Below are positions 6,624 to 14,651 of a stretch of DNA of 55,875 nucleotides, one piece after another. The notes under the pieces are model-generated. The model had not been told where the DNA came from and made no database searches. It saw only the letters and a program-made list of their open reading frames with translations. Both the position numbers and the translations under genes were made by a program. Each line of letters starts with the position of its first letter. The first letter of the stretch is position 1. Source of the DNA: Candidatus Magasanikbacteria bacterium CG_4_10_14_0_2_um_filter_33_14 (GTDB taxonomy: Bacteria; Patescibacteriota; Patescibacteriia; Magasanikbacterales; UBA922); contig PFPL01000070.1 of NCBI GenBank assembly GCA_002793035.1, positions 1-55,875 on the forward strand. The letters run 5' to 3'.

Positions 6624-7646
6624 ATGTCATTAACAAAAAAAGAAGAAAGAATACTAAAATCCATCATCGTAGCTTCTGAAAACAATCCCAACAAACCAGA
6701 ATTCCCAGCTGACAATCCCAAATTTCCCGCCACACCAACTTATAAAATAAAAGTTTCAGGATTTCGCAATGTCTGGCTAAAAGACGAAAGCTACAATCCA
6801 ACAGGTACACATAAGGATAGAATGGCTTGGGAAATAATTGTGACTTACAAAGATTTTTTGTTATCAAAAAAAAGAGGAAACTTGAAAGGCAATCTACCAA
6901 CAATGTCTATAATATCTTCTGGTTCAGCTGCCGTTGCTATCCAAACTCAATTAAAAAAATACAACCTACCAAATATAAAAGTTTTACTCGATACAAACAC
7001 AGAAGAATACATCGTAAAATCTATAAAAAAACTAGGTTGTGAAATCTATAAAAAAGATTTAAGCAAAAAAGCTTTTTCTTGGCAAGAAATATTGAAATTT
7101 ACAGAAAATGAAAAAGGTTTTGACATTACTTCTAGTGAGGCACTCGACCCCACCACTAGATTTTATGATTGGCTAAGTTACGAGATAATAAACTCATCTC
7201 CAGATTATTGCTTCATACCTTTTGGTACGGGCAATCTGTTTGAAAATATTCTAAATATCACCAAAAAAGAAGTATCAACAAAACATCATGACTTGAGATT
7301 CAAAGGAAACTTAAAAAAACTTAGAAACTGTAATTTCATTGGCGCTACTTCAAATAATCACAAATCAAAAGCTATAAAACTATATTCACCACACTTACCT
7401 TTCGTACATTTTGATGAACAATGGATTAGACTTTATCGTACGGCTGGTTTCTGTGGACCAGAATCCAATGTTTATACAATAAAAGAAAAATATTTAGATG
7501 AAGCTCTAAAAATAGCTGAGTCACAAAATATATCTTGCGAACCTTCTGGTATCTCTGGTCTAGCACTACTACTACAACTAAAAGATAAAATAGATAAAAA
7601 TAAAAAAATACTCATTGTAAATACAGGTAAAACTAAATATAATTAA
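6624..7646 (+). CDS. PLP-dependent enzyme, threonine synthase/cysteine synthase-like (fold type II)
   Basis: The 340-residue protein has the fold type II lysine motif NPTGTHKDRMA, with K64 as the expected Schiff-base lysine. It also has an SSGSAAVAI segment in place of the usual SxGN phosphate-side loop and a glycine-rich FIPFGTGNLFENIL segment near residue 195. The C-terminal EPSGISGLALLLQL helix is typical of threonine synthases. Threonine synthase is usually longer (above 350 residues), and no homoserine pathway gene is near, so a lyase or amino-acid-modifying enzyme of the same superfamily is equally possible. It is linked without a gap to the GGCT-like gene. Confidence 0.8.
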   Translation: MSLTKKEERILKSIIVASENNPNKPEFPADNPKFPATPTYKIKVSGFRNVWLKDESYNPTGTHKDRMAWEIIVTYKDFLLSKKRGNLKGNLPTMSIISSGSAAVAIQTQLKKYNLPNIKVLLDTNTEEYIVKSIKKLGCEIYKKDLSKKAFSWQEILKFTENEKGFDITSSEALDPTTRFYDWLSYEIINSSPDYCFIPFGTGNLFENILNITKKEVSTKHHDLRFKGNLKKLRNCNFIGATSNNHKSKAIKLYSPHLPFVHFDEQWIRLYRTAGFCGPESNVYTIKEKYLDEALKIAESQNISCEPSGISGLALLLQLKDKIDKNKKILIVNTGKTKYN

Positions 7647-7652
7647 AATAAT

Positions 7653-8081
7653 ATGAACAAAATAAAAATAGAAATAGACAATAAAAAAATAAGTGTTTAC
7701 TCCAAAAAAATTTTGAGTAAAGATTATATACTAAAGCACGAATTTTATCGAGAAGAAATATCTAACATCGGTTTTTTTTCTAAACCTATGCACACAATTT
7801 CTGGCACTCATACCGATACAATACTAATTTGTAGTATAAAAAAAGAACAAACTCCAGAAAACCAATTTGTAATTACACCTCAGTATGCAGAAGAAATATT
7901 CAGAGAATTAAAAAATTACAAATATAATATTTCAAATGAAAAAGAAATGGGAAAAATAATAGAAGAAGCTAAACATATAAAAAAAGATGAAAAAATCTAT
8001 TTCAAAATGACTATATTTATGATTTTTGCTATTATCTTACTTGGTATTCTTATTCCACTCTTTATCTTATTAAAAAAATAA
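7653..8081 (+). CDS. Small hypothetical protein with a C-terminal membrane segment
   Basis: I do not recognise a family. The 142-residue protein has a mixed strand-rich soluble part (residues 1-110) and one hydrophobic helix (about 118-140, FMIFAIILLGILIPLFILL) ending with two lysines, so it is probably tail-anchored with the soluble part in the cytoplasm. It lies 6 bases after the PLP enzyme and 4 bases before the first DUF84 gene, so it belongs to the same transcript. Confidence 0.7.
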   Translation: MNKIKIEIDNKKISVYSKKILSKDYILKHEFYREEISNIGFFSKPMHTISGTHTDTILICSIKKEQTPENQFVITPQYAEEIFRELKNYKYNISNEKEMGKIIEEAKHIKKDEKIYFKMTIFMIFAIILLGILIPLFILLKK

Positions 8082-8085
8082 AATT

Positions 8086-8613
8086 ATGAAAACAGTAATC
8101 ATCGCCTCCAAAAATCCTGTCAAAATAGAAGCTGTCAAAATCGCTTTTGAAAAAATGTTTTTGCAAGAAAAATTTGAATTTATTGGTGAGTCCATCCCTT
8201 CTGGCGTCAGCGACCAACCAATGTCAGATGAAGAAACTTTGCAAGGTGCAACTAACCGAGCAAACAATGCCCAAACACAATTTCCTGATGCAGACTTCTG
8301 GGTTGGGCTAGAAGGTGGTCTAGAAAAAATAGAAGACGAAATGCATTCCTTTGCCTGGGCTGTAGTAAAATCTAGAGAAAAAATTGGCAAAGGCAAAGCT
8401 TGTACTTTCATCTTACCCAAAAAAGTAACAGAACTTATTGAACAAGGCTACGAGCTATCCGACGCCGATGATATTGTGTTTGATAGACAAAATTCCAAAC
8501 ACCAAAATGGTTCAGTGGGTATACTTACTCACGATGTTTTGACTAGAACAAGCTTTTATATAGATATGGTTACCTTTGCTCTTATCCCTTTCAAAAATCC
8601 AGATTTATACTAA
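8086..8613 (+). CDS. DUF84/YjjX-family non-canonical purine NTP phosphatase, copy 1
   Basis: The 175-residue protein has the family hallmarks ASKNPVKIEAVKIAFEKMF near the N-terminus, TLQGATNRANNA and FWVGLEGGLEK in the middle, and GKACTFILP and GSVGILTHDVLTR towards the C-terminus. YjjX proteins hydrolyse inosine and xanthosine triphosphates and so keep deaminated purines out of nucleic acids. The first 95 bases are identical to those of the next gene, while the rest has diverged, which indicates a tandem duplication with later sequence exchange at the 5' end. Confidence 0.88.
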   Translation: MKTVIIASKNPVKIEAVKIAFEKMFLQEKFEFIGESIPSGVSDQPMSDEETLQGATNRANNAQTQFPDADFWVGLEGGLEKIEDEMHSFAWAVVKSREKIGKGKACTFILPKKVTELIEQGYELSDADDIVFDRQNSKHQNGSVGILTHDVLTRTSFYIDMVTFALIPFKNPDLY

Positions 8614-8622
8614 TAAAAAAAT

Positions 8623-9147
8623 ATGAAAACAGTAATCATCGCCTCCAAAAATCCTGTCAAAATAGAAGCTGTCAAAATCGCTTTTGAAAAAATGTTTTTG
8701 CAAGAAAAATTTGAATTCATCGGCGAATCAATTCCTTCTGATGTCAACGCCCAGCCGATGAGCAATGAAGAAACTTTGCAAGGTGCTATGAATAGAGCAA
8801 TCAACGCACAATCTAAATTTCCTGAAGCTAATTTTTGGGTCGGACTCGAAGGTGGTCTAGAAAAAACAGACAATGATTTGGGATCAGTCGCTTGGGTAGT
8901 AATAAAAACAAAAGACAAAACTGGCAAAGCCAGAGCTTTGACTTTTATCTTACCAAAAGAAATTTCAAGACTAATAAATGAAGGAAAAGAAATGTCTGAG
9001 GCTAGTAATATTGTTTTTGGTGTTAATAATTCACAACATAGTGGAACAGTTGGTATTCTAACAAATGATATAATAACAAGAACTATAGACTATACAGAAA
9101 CAACAGTCTTAGCTCTTATACCTTTCAAAAATCCAGATTTATATTAA
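8623..9147 (+). CDS. DUF84/YjjX-family non-canonical purine NTP phosphatase, copy 2
   Basis: The 174-residue tandem paralogue keeps all the motifs of copy 1 (ASKNPVKIEAVKIAF, TLQGAMNRAINAQ, FWVGLEGGLEK, GTVGILTNDIITR) and the same C-terminal IPFKNPDLY. After base 95 the two genes differ at most third codon positions and by many substitutions. Two active copies side by side suggest specialisation for different nucleotides or formation of a heterodimer; both are inference. It starts 9 bases after copy 1 and is followed after one base by the deaminase gene. Confidence 0.88.
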   Translation: MKTVIIASKNPVKIEAVKIAFEKMFLQEKFEFIGESIPSDVNAQPMSNEETLQGAMNRAINAQSKFPEANFWVGLEGGLEKTDNDLGSVAWVVIKTKDKTGKARALTFILPKEISRLINEGKEMSEASNIVFGVNNSQHSGTVGILTNDIITRTIDYTETTVLALIPFKNPDLY

Positions 9148-9148
9148 T

Positions 9149-9604
9149 ATGAATCAAGAAACCAAAGAAAAACTCATAAGAATTGCCATAGCAGAAGCTG
9201 ACAAAGCAGTCAGAGAAGGTAATTCCCCTTTTGGTGCAGTACTCTCTGATATGGAAGGAAATGTAATTGCTACAGCTTATAACACCACCAACAACGATAT
9301 TGATCCAACAGCTCATGCTGAAATTAATTTGATTAGAAAAATCACAAAAAAACTAAAAGCAAAAGATCTAAGCAAATATTTTCTTGTGAGTAATGCTCAA
9401 TCTTATCCAATGTGTTTTGCAGCAGCCATAAAAGCAAAGATATCTAACTTTATTTATGGCTATGCCGAAGATCATACTTTAACACCAAAAATTACGGTAT
9501 TTGAAATGAATGAAAGATGCGAACAAAAAGCAAATATAGAAACAGGAATTCTAAAAGAAGAGTGCCAAAAACAAATTGAAGAAGCCAGAAAAATTGTGAA
9601 ATAA
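9149..9604 (+). CDS. Cytidine/guanine deaminase-superfamily protein with an altered zinc site
   Basis: The 151-residue protein resembles guanine deaminase and TadA-like enzymes: SPFGAVLSDMEGNVIATAYN, then PTAHAEINLIRK with the zinc ligand H56 and the proton-shuttle E58. The second motif, normally PCxxC, reads SYPMC here, so the first zinc cysteine is replaced by tyrosine (Y86, codon TAT at 9404-9406) while C89 is kept. A TAT to TGT change would restore it. Either the enzyme is inactive, uses another ligand, or the base is a sequencing error. It closes the run with the two NTP phosphatases, which fits purine salvage or house-cleaning. Confidence 0.82.
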   Translation: MNQETKEKLIRIAIAEADKAVREGNSPFGAVLSDMEGNVIATAYNTTNNDIDPTAHAEINLIRKITKKLKAKDLSKYFLVSNAQSYPMCFAAAIKAKISNFIYGYAEDHTLTPKITVFEMNERCEQKANIETGILKEECQKQIEEARKIVK

Positions 9605-9623
9605 ATTTGTTATTTATAAATTA

Positions 9624-9657
9624 AAAAAACACTGCTTTTACAACAGTGTTTTTTTGT
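9624..9657. terminator. Bidirectional terminator between the deaminase gene and ftsZ
   Basis: AAACACTG and CAGTGTTT form a stem flanked by an A-run on the left and a T-run on the right, so it works in both directions. It separates the plus-strand run 6104-9604 from ftsZ on the minus strand. Confidence 0.88.
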
Positions 9658-9684
9658 TTTCATGTTTTAATGCTTTAATGAAGA

Positions 9685-11013
9685 CTACATCCCCATTTTC
9701 TTTCTAATAAAAGCTGGAATTTCTAAATCTTCTTCATCACTCTTTGGCTTGGTACTTGTCTGATTGATAGTACTTGGTTTTGGTTGTTGTTTAGGTTGAG
9801 ACATAGAAGTATCTATATCCATATCCAACGAAGAACCCACACTTCTTCTACTAAAACCACTAGAACGTAAATTTTGTTGTTTTTCTCCCATGTCCAAAAT
9901 ATCTTCTTCAAAAAATTCTTCATCATCACTTTCTTTTACCACTTCTCTATTTTCTACCTTTTTATTGAAAATACTTGGTTTGAACATTGGACGCTTGGCA
10001 GTGAAAACTTCCATACCAGGATTATGAACATCAGCTTTTACACCTTTTGGAGCTACATCTCTATCCTCAAAACCAGTAGCCACCACAGTCACTCTCACTT
10101 CTTCTCCCATACTTTCATCAATCACAGCTCCAAAGATAACACGTACATCATCATCAGCTGAACTAGTAATAATCTTAGCGGCTTCAGCCACTTCTTGCAT
10201 ACCAAGATTGGTACCACCTGTAATTGAAAATAATATTCCTTTGGCTCCATCAATTGATACTTCTAATAGTGGACTAGAGATAGCAGACTTAGCTGCTTCT
10301 ACAGCTCTATTGTCACCACTACCAATACCTATACCCATGAGAGCTGAACCTGTGTCTGTCATGATAGTCTTCACATCAGCGAAATCGACATTGATAAGAC
10401 CAGGAACTGTAATAAGTTCAGAGATACCTTGGACACCTTGTCGGAGTACATCATCTACAATTTTGAAAGCATCAAGAAGACTTGTTTTTTTATCTATAAT
10501 TTGTAAAATTCTATCATTTGGAATTGTGATAACAGTATCTACATAACGAGCCAATTCCTCATAACCACTTTCTGCAATAGTTTTTCTTTGTGGACCTTCG
10601 AAAGTAAAAGGTTTTGTCACTACAGCCACAGTCAAGATTCCCATATCACGAGCAATCTCAGCAACCACAGGAGCAGCACCAGTACCAGTACCACCACCAA
10701 GACCACAGGTGATAAAGATCATGTCAGTATCTTTGAGTAATTCTCTAATTTCATTTTGTGATTCTTCAGCACTACGTTTGCCCAGCTCAGGATTCATACC
10801 AGCACCAAGACCACGAGTAACTGTCTTACCGATATGTAATTTCTTTTGAGCTGAATTGTGATGAAGAGCTTGAACATCTGTATTAAGAGCAACAAAATCT
10901 ACTCCACGAATTTTGCTATCTATCATTCTTTGGATAGCAGAATTGCCAGAACCCCCAACTCCGACTACTTTTATTTTTGCAAATGTTTCAATATCTGGTT
11001 TTACTTGTGGCAT
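9685..11013 (-). CDS. ftsZ: Cell division protein FtsZ
   Basis: This is the tubulin-like GTPase that forms the division ring. The start at 11013 (MPQVKPDIETFAKIKVVGVG) gives 442 residues; a 44-residue upstream extension in frame is rejected because it crosses the leader hairpins and is not FtsZ-like. Visible motifs are GVGGSGNSAIQRM near residue 20, the tubulin signature GGGTGTGAAP and the T7-loop region LINVDFADVKTIM. The C-terminal conserved peptide IPAFIRKKMGM, which binds FtsA, follows a disordered linker. ftsZ is the last gene of a minus-strand run that includes ftsA. There is no Shine-Dalgarno sequence; two alternative hairpins precede the ATG. Confidence 0.97.
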   Translation of the reverse strand: MPQVKPDIETFAKIKVVGVGGSGNSAIQRMIDSKIRGVDFVALNTDVQALHHNSAQKKLHIGKTVTRGLGAGMNPELGKRSAEESQNEIRELLKDTDMIFITCGLGGGTGTGAAPVVAEIARDMGILTVAVVTKPFTFEGPQRKTIAESGYEELARYVDTVITIPNDRILQIIDKKTSLLDAFKIVDDVLRQGVQGISELITVPGLINVDFADVKTIMTDTGSALMGIGIGSGDNRAVEAAKSAISSPLLEVSIDGAKGILFSITGGTNLGMQEVAEAAKIITSSADDDVRVIFGAVIDESMGEEVRVTVVATGFEDRDVAPKGVKADVHNPGMEVFTAKRPMFKPSIFNKKVENREVVKESDDEEFFEEDILDMGEKQQNLRSSGFSRRSVGSSLDMDIDTSMSQPKQQPKPSTINQTSTKPKSDEEDLEIPAFIRKKMGM

Positions 11014-11022
11014 AATATTATC

Positions 11023-11061
11023 TGAGTACTTTTTGTACTCAAATATATCTGATTTGAGTAC
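11023..11061 (-). promoter_or_regulatory. Two mutually exclusive hairpins in the ftsZ 5' leader
   Basis: On the minus-strand RNA a 10-bp perfect hairpin (GTACTCAAAT at 11052-11061 with ATTTGAGTAC at 11035-11044) can form. Alternatively a 7-bp hairpin TGAGTAC/GTACTCA with a five-A loop (11023-11041) can form 9 bases before the ATG. They share the segment 11035-11041, so only one can exist at a time. The geometry is visible; a switch controlling FtsZ translation is inference. Confidence 0.55.
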
Positions 11062-11195
11062 AATCTTTATTAACTGTATGTATATTTTACAAGCTTTTGA
11101 AAATAGTGTCAAGAAATATTTTATATTGAAAAATATCAACATCACATAAATTCCATTTTATTGTTTATATTAAGCAATATTAAACGTTTCCCATA

Positions 11196-11254
11196 GCTAA
11201 ATTGTCAAATTGTTAAATAGTCGTTTTGACAAGATAACAATTTGACAATTTAGC
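11196..11254. repeat. Perfect 20-bp inverted repeat between ftsA and ftsZ
   Basis: GCTAAATTGTCAAATTGTTA (11196-11215) and its exact reverse complement (11235-11254) flank a 19-base spacer. It is A/T-rich with no T-run directly after it, so it is a weak terminator candidate at best. It could be an RNA stability hairpin between two genes of one transcript or a small mobile remnant. The 323-base gap 11014-11336 contains this repeat and the ftsZ leader hairpins; I see no gene in it. Confidence 0.85.
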
Positions 11255-11336
11255 CATAAATCCCAGTATCACCTATAAACAAATAAAAAAAGACACTCTC
11301 TAAGAGCATCTAAATAATCAATCAAAAATATCTAAC

Positions 11337-12599
11337 CTACGGCATCAAATTCTTCAAAACATTACGAAGCTTGTCCCCTACTTTTGAACCTAGGTTGAAT
11401 GATGTTCTACGAGATCTCACACTTTGCAGTAAAGTACTTCCCCACTTTACCAGACCAATAGCTGAAGAAAAAGATACATCATTGGTCTTGCTACTAATAC
11501 TATCTAATCCCAAAGGATATCCCAAGGTAGCAGGTAAAGACAAAACATCTTTGGCAATATCTACCAGACCTTCAATCTTAGCACCACCTCCGATAAATAT
11601 AGCGCCAGCTGGCAACATACCACTTCTTTCAATACTTGCGAGTTCATCATCTACTTTTTCTAATATTTCACTAACACGTGCTTCAATGATTTCATTGATA
11701 TAAAGTCTAGTCACATCTTCAGATCTTTCTGATCCGAAATCTTTCAAATCTATTATTTCTTTTTTGTTTACGCCTTTGGTAACACAACTACCATATTCTA
11801 CTTTGACACGTTCTGCAATATCAATAGAAGTCTTAAGTCCCAAAGCTAAATCATTGGTAACATGTGATGAACCAATTGGAATAACAGTCGTATGCAAGAC
11901 ATCACCATCTTCATAAACCACTATACTTGTAGTTGGTCCTCCAATATTTATAACTACAGAACCAAGTTCTTTTTGTCTAGGACTTGTCACTACTTCACCA
12001 GATGCCAAAATAGACAAAACAAAATCATCTACATCAATACCAGCTCTATAAACAACTTTGGTAAGATTTTTTATATGTGAGCTAACACTGTGTATAATTT
12101 TTGTATCCACTTCAAGTCTGATACCTGTCATACCGACAGGGTCTTTGATACCAGTCTGACCATCCACTGCAAAACTACGTGGTAAAACATGTAAAATATC
12201 ATAATTGAGTGGTGTAGCAACAGCTTTGGCAGCGTCGACTGCTCTTTCAATATCATCTTCAGAAACTTCACCATCAGTACGAGAAACAGCGATGACTCCT
12301 TTACTCTCTTGTGAAATTATTTGAGTACCGGAGACACCAACCCAGACATGCTCAACTGGCAAACCAATTATTTTTTCTACTTGCTCAAGAGCATTAGAAA
12401 CAGATGAGACAGTATCTTCGATACTAACTATTTGTCCTTTTTGGACACCTTCTGCAGGAACTTCGATAGCAGCGATAATTTGAAGAGTTGGATTTTCTTC
12501 ATCTCTCATGCTAGAAAATTGCCCAACAGCAACTCTAATACTGCTAGATCCAATATCTAAACCAGTTATTATATCTGTCATATGTTTGTTTTTGGCCAT
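11337..12599 (-). CDS. ftsA: Cell division protein FtsA
   Basis: The 420-residue actin-like ATPase anchors FtsZ filaments to the membrane. It begins TDIITGLDIGSSSIRVAVGQ (phosphate-1 motif) and has the 1C subdomain region (HVLPRSFAVDGQTGIKDPVG). The second phosphate loop is SVVINIGGPTTSIVVYEDG and the adenosine motif is AIFIGGGAKIEGL. The C-terminal KVGDKLRNVLKNLMP is a basic amphipathic helix fitting the membrane-targeting sequence. It lies 29 bases downstream of dgkA and 323 bases upstream of ftsZ. No Shine-Dalgarno sequence is visible. Confidence 0.96.
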   Translation of the reverse strand: MAKNKHMTDIITGLDIGSSSIRVAVGQFSSMRDEENPTLQIIAAIEVPAEGVQKGQIVSIEDTVSSVSNALEQVEKIIGLPVEHVWVGVSGTQIISQESKGVIAVSRTDGEVSEDDIERAVDAAKAVATPLNYDILHVLPRSFAVDGQTGIKDPVGMTGIRLEVDTKIIHSVSSHIKNLTKVVYRAGIDVDDFVLSILASGEVVTSPRQKELGSVVINIGGPTTSIVVYEDGDVLHTTVIPIGSSHVTNDLALGLKTSIDIAERVKVEYGSCVTKGVNKKEIIDLKDFGSERSEDVTRLYINEIIEARVSEILEKVDDELASIERSGMLPAGAIFIGGGAKIEGLVDIAKDVLSLPATLGYPLGLDSISSKTNDVSFSSAIGLVKWGSTLLQSVRSRRTSFNLGSKVGDKLRNVLKNLMP

Positions 12600-12628
12600 A
12601 ATTTTTTGATATGTGATATATTATAGCA

Positions 12629-13000
12629 TTATTTGCTTATTAGCTCAAATATATATGGATAAAAAATCATTACTCCCACAACAATAGACCCAAAAGAAGC
12701 CAAAAATACGACTCCGGCCATAATGTCTTTCAAAACTTTTACGTGTATATCCAAGCGTGGTTTCAAAACATCCAAAAATCTTTCAATAGTAGTATTAAAC
12801 ATTTCTAAAGAAAGTATAAATGTAATCAAAAGTAAAACTACTATTTGTTCAGAGTGATTAAGTCCTAAAATAAACATCAAAACAATAATAAACAATGCAA
12901 AGAAAACTTCTATTCTAAAATTCTGTTCACGTTTAAACGTATAATGAAGTCCTTTCAAAGCATAAAAAAAACTTTTTTTTAATTTTACTGGATTTATCAT
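12629..13000 (-). CDS. dgkA: Diacylglycerol/undecaprenol kinase family protein
   Basis: The 123-residue membrane protein has the DgkA layout: an N-terminal amphipathic segment (FFYALKGLHYTFKREQNFRIE) and three membrane helices. The conserved active-site segment is SLEMFNTTIERFLDVL, with the catalytic glutamates and asparagine. In Gram-positive-type bacteria the enzyme phosphorylates undecaprenol and so recycles the lipid carrier for cell-wall and glycan synthesis, which fits the sugar-transferase and glycan genes at 33856-42066. Its start overlaps the ybeY stop in an ATGA arrangement, indicating translational coupling. Confidence 0.92.
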   Translation of the reverse strand: MINPVKLKKSFFYALKGLHYTFKREQNFRIEVFFALFIIVLMFILGLNHSEQIVVLLLITFILSLEMFNTTIERFLDVLKPRLDIHVKVLKDIMAGVVFLASFGSIVVGVMIFYPYIFELISK

Positions 13001-13428
13001 ATTAGATTTTTTACAAATTTTTCTTGCATTGCAAACATAATTTTAGCATCTTTTTCTTCCATATGATCAAATCCTAAAATATGCAATACTCCATGAACCA
13101 ACATTCTAGTCATTTCTTCACGTGCTGAAATGTTGTTTTCTTTTGCCTGTCTTTTTATCTGAGGCAAACAAATAAAAATATCACCAAAATCTTTTTCACC
13201 TATTTGAAAAATTTCTTCACCTTCTTCAAGAGCAAAAGATATTACATCAGTTACTTTATCTTTACCACGATAATTTTTGTTTATTTCTCTTATTTTTTTG
13301 TCCCCTACTACATTTACACTTATAGAACCATCTTTCTTATTTTTCTTAAGCACATAAAAAACTATCTCCTTAATTTTTTTATCAGATAACAAATTTTTTT
13401 TTACAGTTTTAAAAATACTACATTCCAT
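12997..13428 (-). CDS. ybeY: Endoribonuclease YbeY (16S rRNA maturation)
   Basis: The 143-residue protein contains the zinc-binding signature HGVLHILGFDH followed by MEEKDAKIMFAMQE. NYRGKDKVTDVISFAL in the middle is also diagnostic of YbeY. The enzyme takes part in 16S rRNA 3'-end processing and ribosome quality control. Length is normal. The gene overlaps dgkA by 4 bases and begins 3 bases after the stop codon of the 400-residue calcium-repeat protein, so it is read from the same transcript as the surface-protein genes. Confidence 0.95.
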   Translation of the reverse strand: MECSIFKTVKKNLLSDKKIKEIVFYVLKKNKKDGSISVNVVGDKKIREINKNYRGKDKVTDVISFALEEGEEIFQIGEKDFGDIFICLPQIKRQAKENNISAREEMTRMLVHGVLHILGFDHMEEKDAKIMFAMQEKFVKNLI

Positions 13429-13431
13429 ATA

Positions 13432-14634
13432 TTATATATTTTCAGTAGTACTAGTAGAATCAGGAAAAATTATTTCTACAGAAGAAGTAACAGTACTTGT
13501 TGTAGTATTACTTTCTATATCCATATTAACATCAGGAAAAACAGTTTGTTCAGGTAAAGAAGTATTGGTCTTTTGTATTCTAAAAGATTGATACATCATT
13601 TGCATTATATGTCTAAATACCACAGGACCTCTATCATCGGTATGATATATCATCACATAAACATAACTTTCATCCTCAAAATAAGCAACTAAACTATCCT
13701 TACGTACAAAAGCTTCTTCAGAAAAACGATTGGTAAAAGATGATAAATCATTATAATTTTGTCCTTCGGCATATCTACTAAACCAACTTACAAATTGTTG
13801 ACCTGGTGTTTTGGCAAAAAATCTTACTTCTACATATTCTCCGGTGCTAGCACTAAAAAGAACTTGGGATTCTTGAATGTCCACAGATCCTCTTTGCCAA
13901 CTTAAAGGATAATAAAGGCGATAACCTGTTATAGGATTTTGATATTCTTTTACCAAACCAGAATCAATCAACCTAACAGGGGCTTGCCCTTTAGGATTAT
14001 ACAAATTATACACTTCTTGTCCATCATAATAATTGTCACCATCACTATCCCAAGTACCACTATCTGTATCAAAAATTTCTTCTTCAATATCTGTGAGACT
14101 ATCAGCATCAATGTCAGATGCATCTGTGGTTAAAATTGGTAAAAATTCTAAAAAAACATTATCCAATGCTGTAGTAGACGTAGTAGTTTCTGTTTTAATT
14201 GTAGAAGTAACAAGCTGATCAGTACTAGAAACTACAGTATTTGTGTTGTTACCTATATTTGTTTCATTATTTTTTGTTGTATTCTGAAAATTTTGATTAT
14301 TTTGTTCTACCAATGTATTTTGAGTAACAAAATAATCCTTTAGATAATACCAAGATATACCAGCTACCGCCAAAACAAAAATAATTATTGAATAAATCCA
14401 CCAAAGTTTGGCATTACCTTTTTTTTGTGTTGTTTTTACTGGTTTTTTTACTACTACTTTCTTTTTTTCAGGTTCTTTTTTATCTTGTATATCTTTTTTT
14501 TCAGTTTCATAATTATGATAAATATCAGGATCTTGTCCACCATAAAAAATATCTGGCATCGAAATGATACTCAAATCATCATATTTTTTTTCTTCGTTCT
14601 TTTTTTTATTCTTTTTCTTGCCAAACATACACAA
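13432..14634 (-). CDS. Membrane-anchored protein with a degenerate thrombospondin type 3 repeat and a C-terminal globular domain
   Basis: The 400-residue protein has a Lys-rich cytoplasmic N-terminus, one membrane helix (about residues 78-96, WWIYSIIIFVLAVAGISWYY) and a Thr/Asn-rich linker. A calcium-repeat segment follows (DIDADSLTDIEEEIFDTDSG and DSDGDNYYDGQEVY), then a beta-rich domain starting at YQNPITGYRLYYPLSWQRGS that recalls PsbP/YiaD-type accessory folds. It is probably exposed outside the membrane. Two further proteins with the same membrane-linker-repeat plan are encoded upstream (14652-16064). The exact role is unknown. Starts at the first or third codon (MCMFGKKK or MFGKKK) are both possible. 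Confidence 0.8.
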   Translation of the reverse strand: MCMFGKKKNKKKNEEKKYDDLSIISMPDIFYGGQDPDIYHNYETEKKDIQDKKEPEKKKVVVKKPVKTTQKKGNAKLWWIYSIIIFVLAVAGISWYYLKDYFVTQNTLVEQNNQNFQNTTKNNETNIGNNTNTVVSSTDQLVTSTIKTETTTSTTALDNVFLEFLPILTTDASDIDADSLTDIEEEIFDTDSGTWDSDGDNYYDGQEVYNLYNPKGQAPVRLIDSGLVKEYQNPITGYRLYYPLSWQRGSVDIQESQVLFSASTGEYVEVRFFAKTPGQQFVSWFSRYAEGQNYNDLSSFTNRFSEEAFVRKDSLVAYFEDESYVYVMIYHTDDRGPVVFRHIMQMMYQSFRIQKTNTSLPEQTVFPDVNMDIESNTTTSTVTSSVEIIFPDSTSTTENI

Positions 14635-14651
14635 AAAAATATATGTTACTA

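Noticed and set aside
11014-11145. 44-residue N-terminal extension of FtsZ
   Set aside because: The extension is hydrophobic, not FtsZ-like, and covers the leader hairpins; the start at 11013 gives a standard FtsZ N-terminus.
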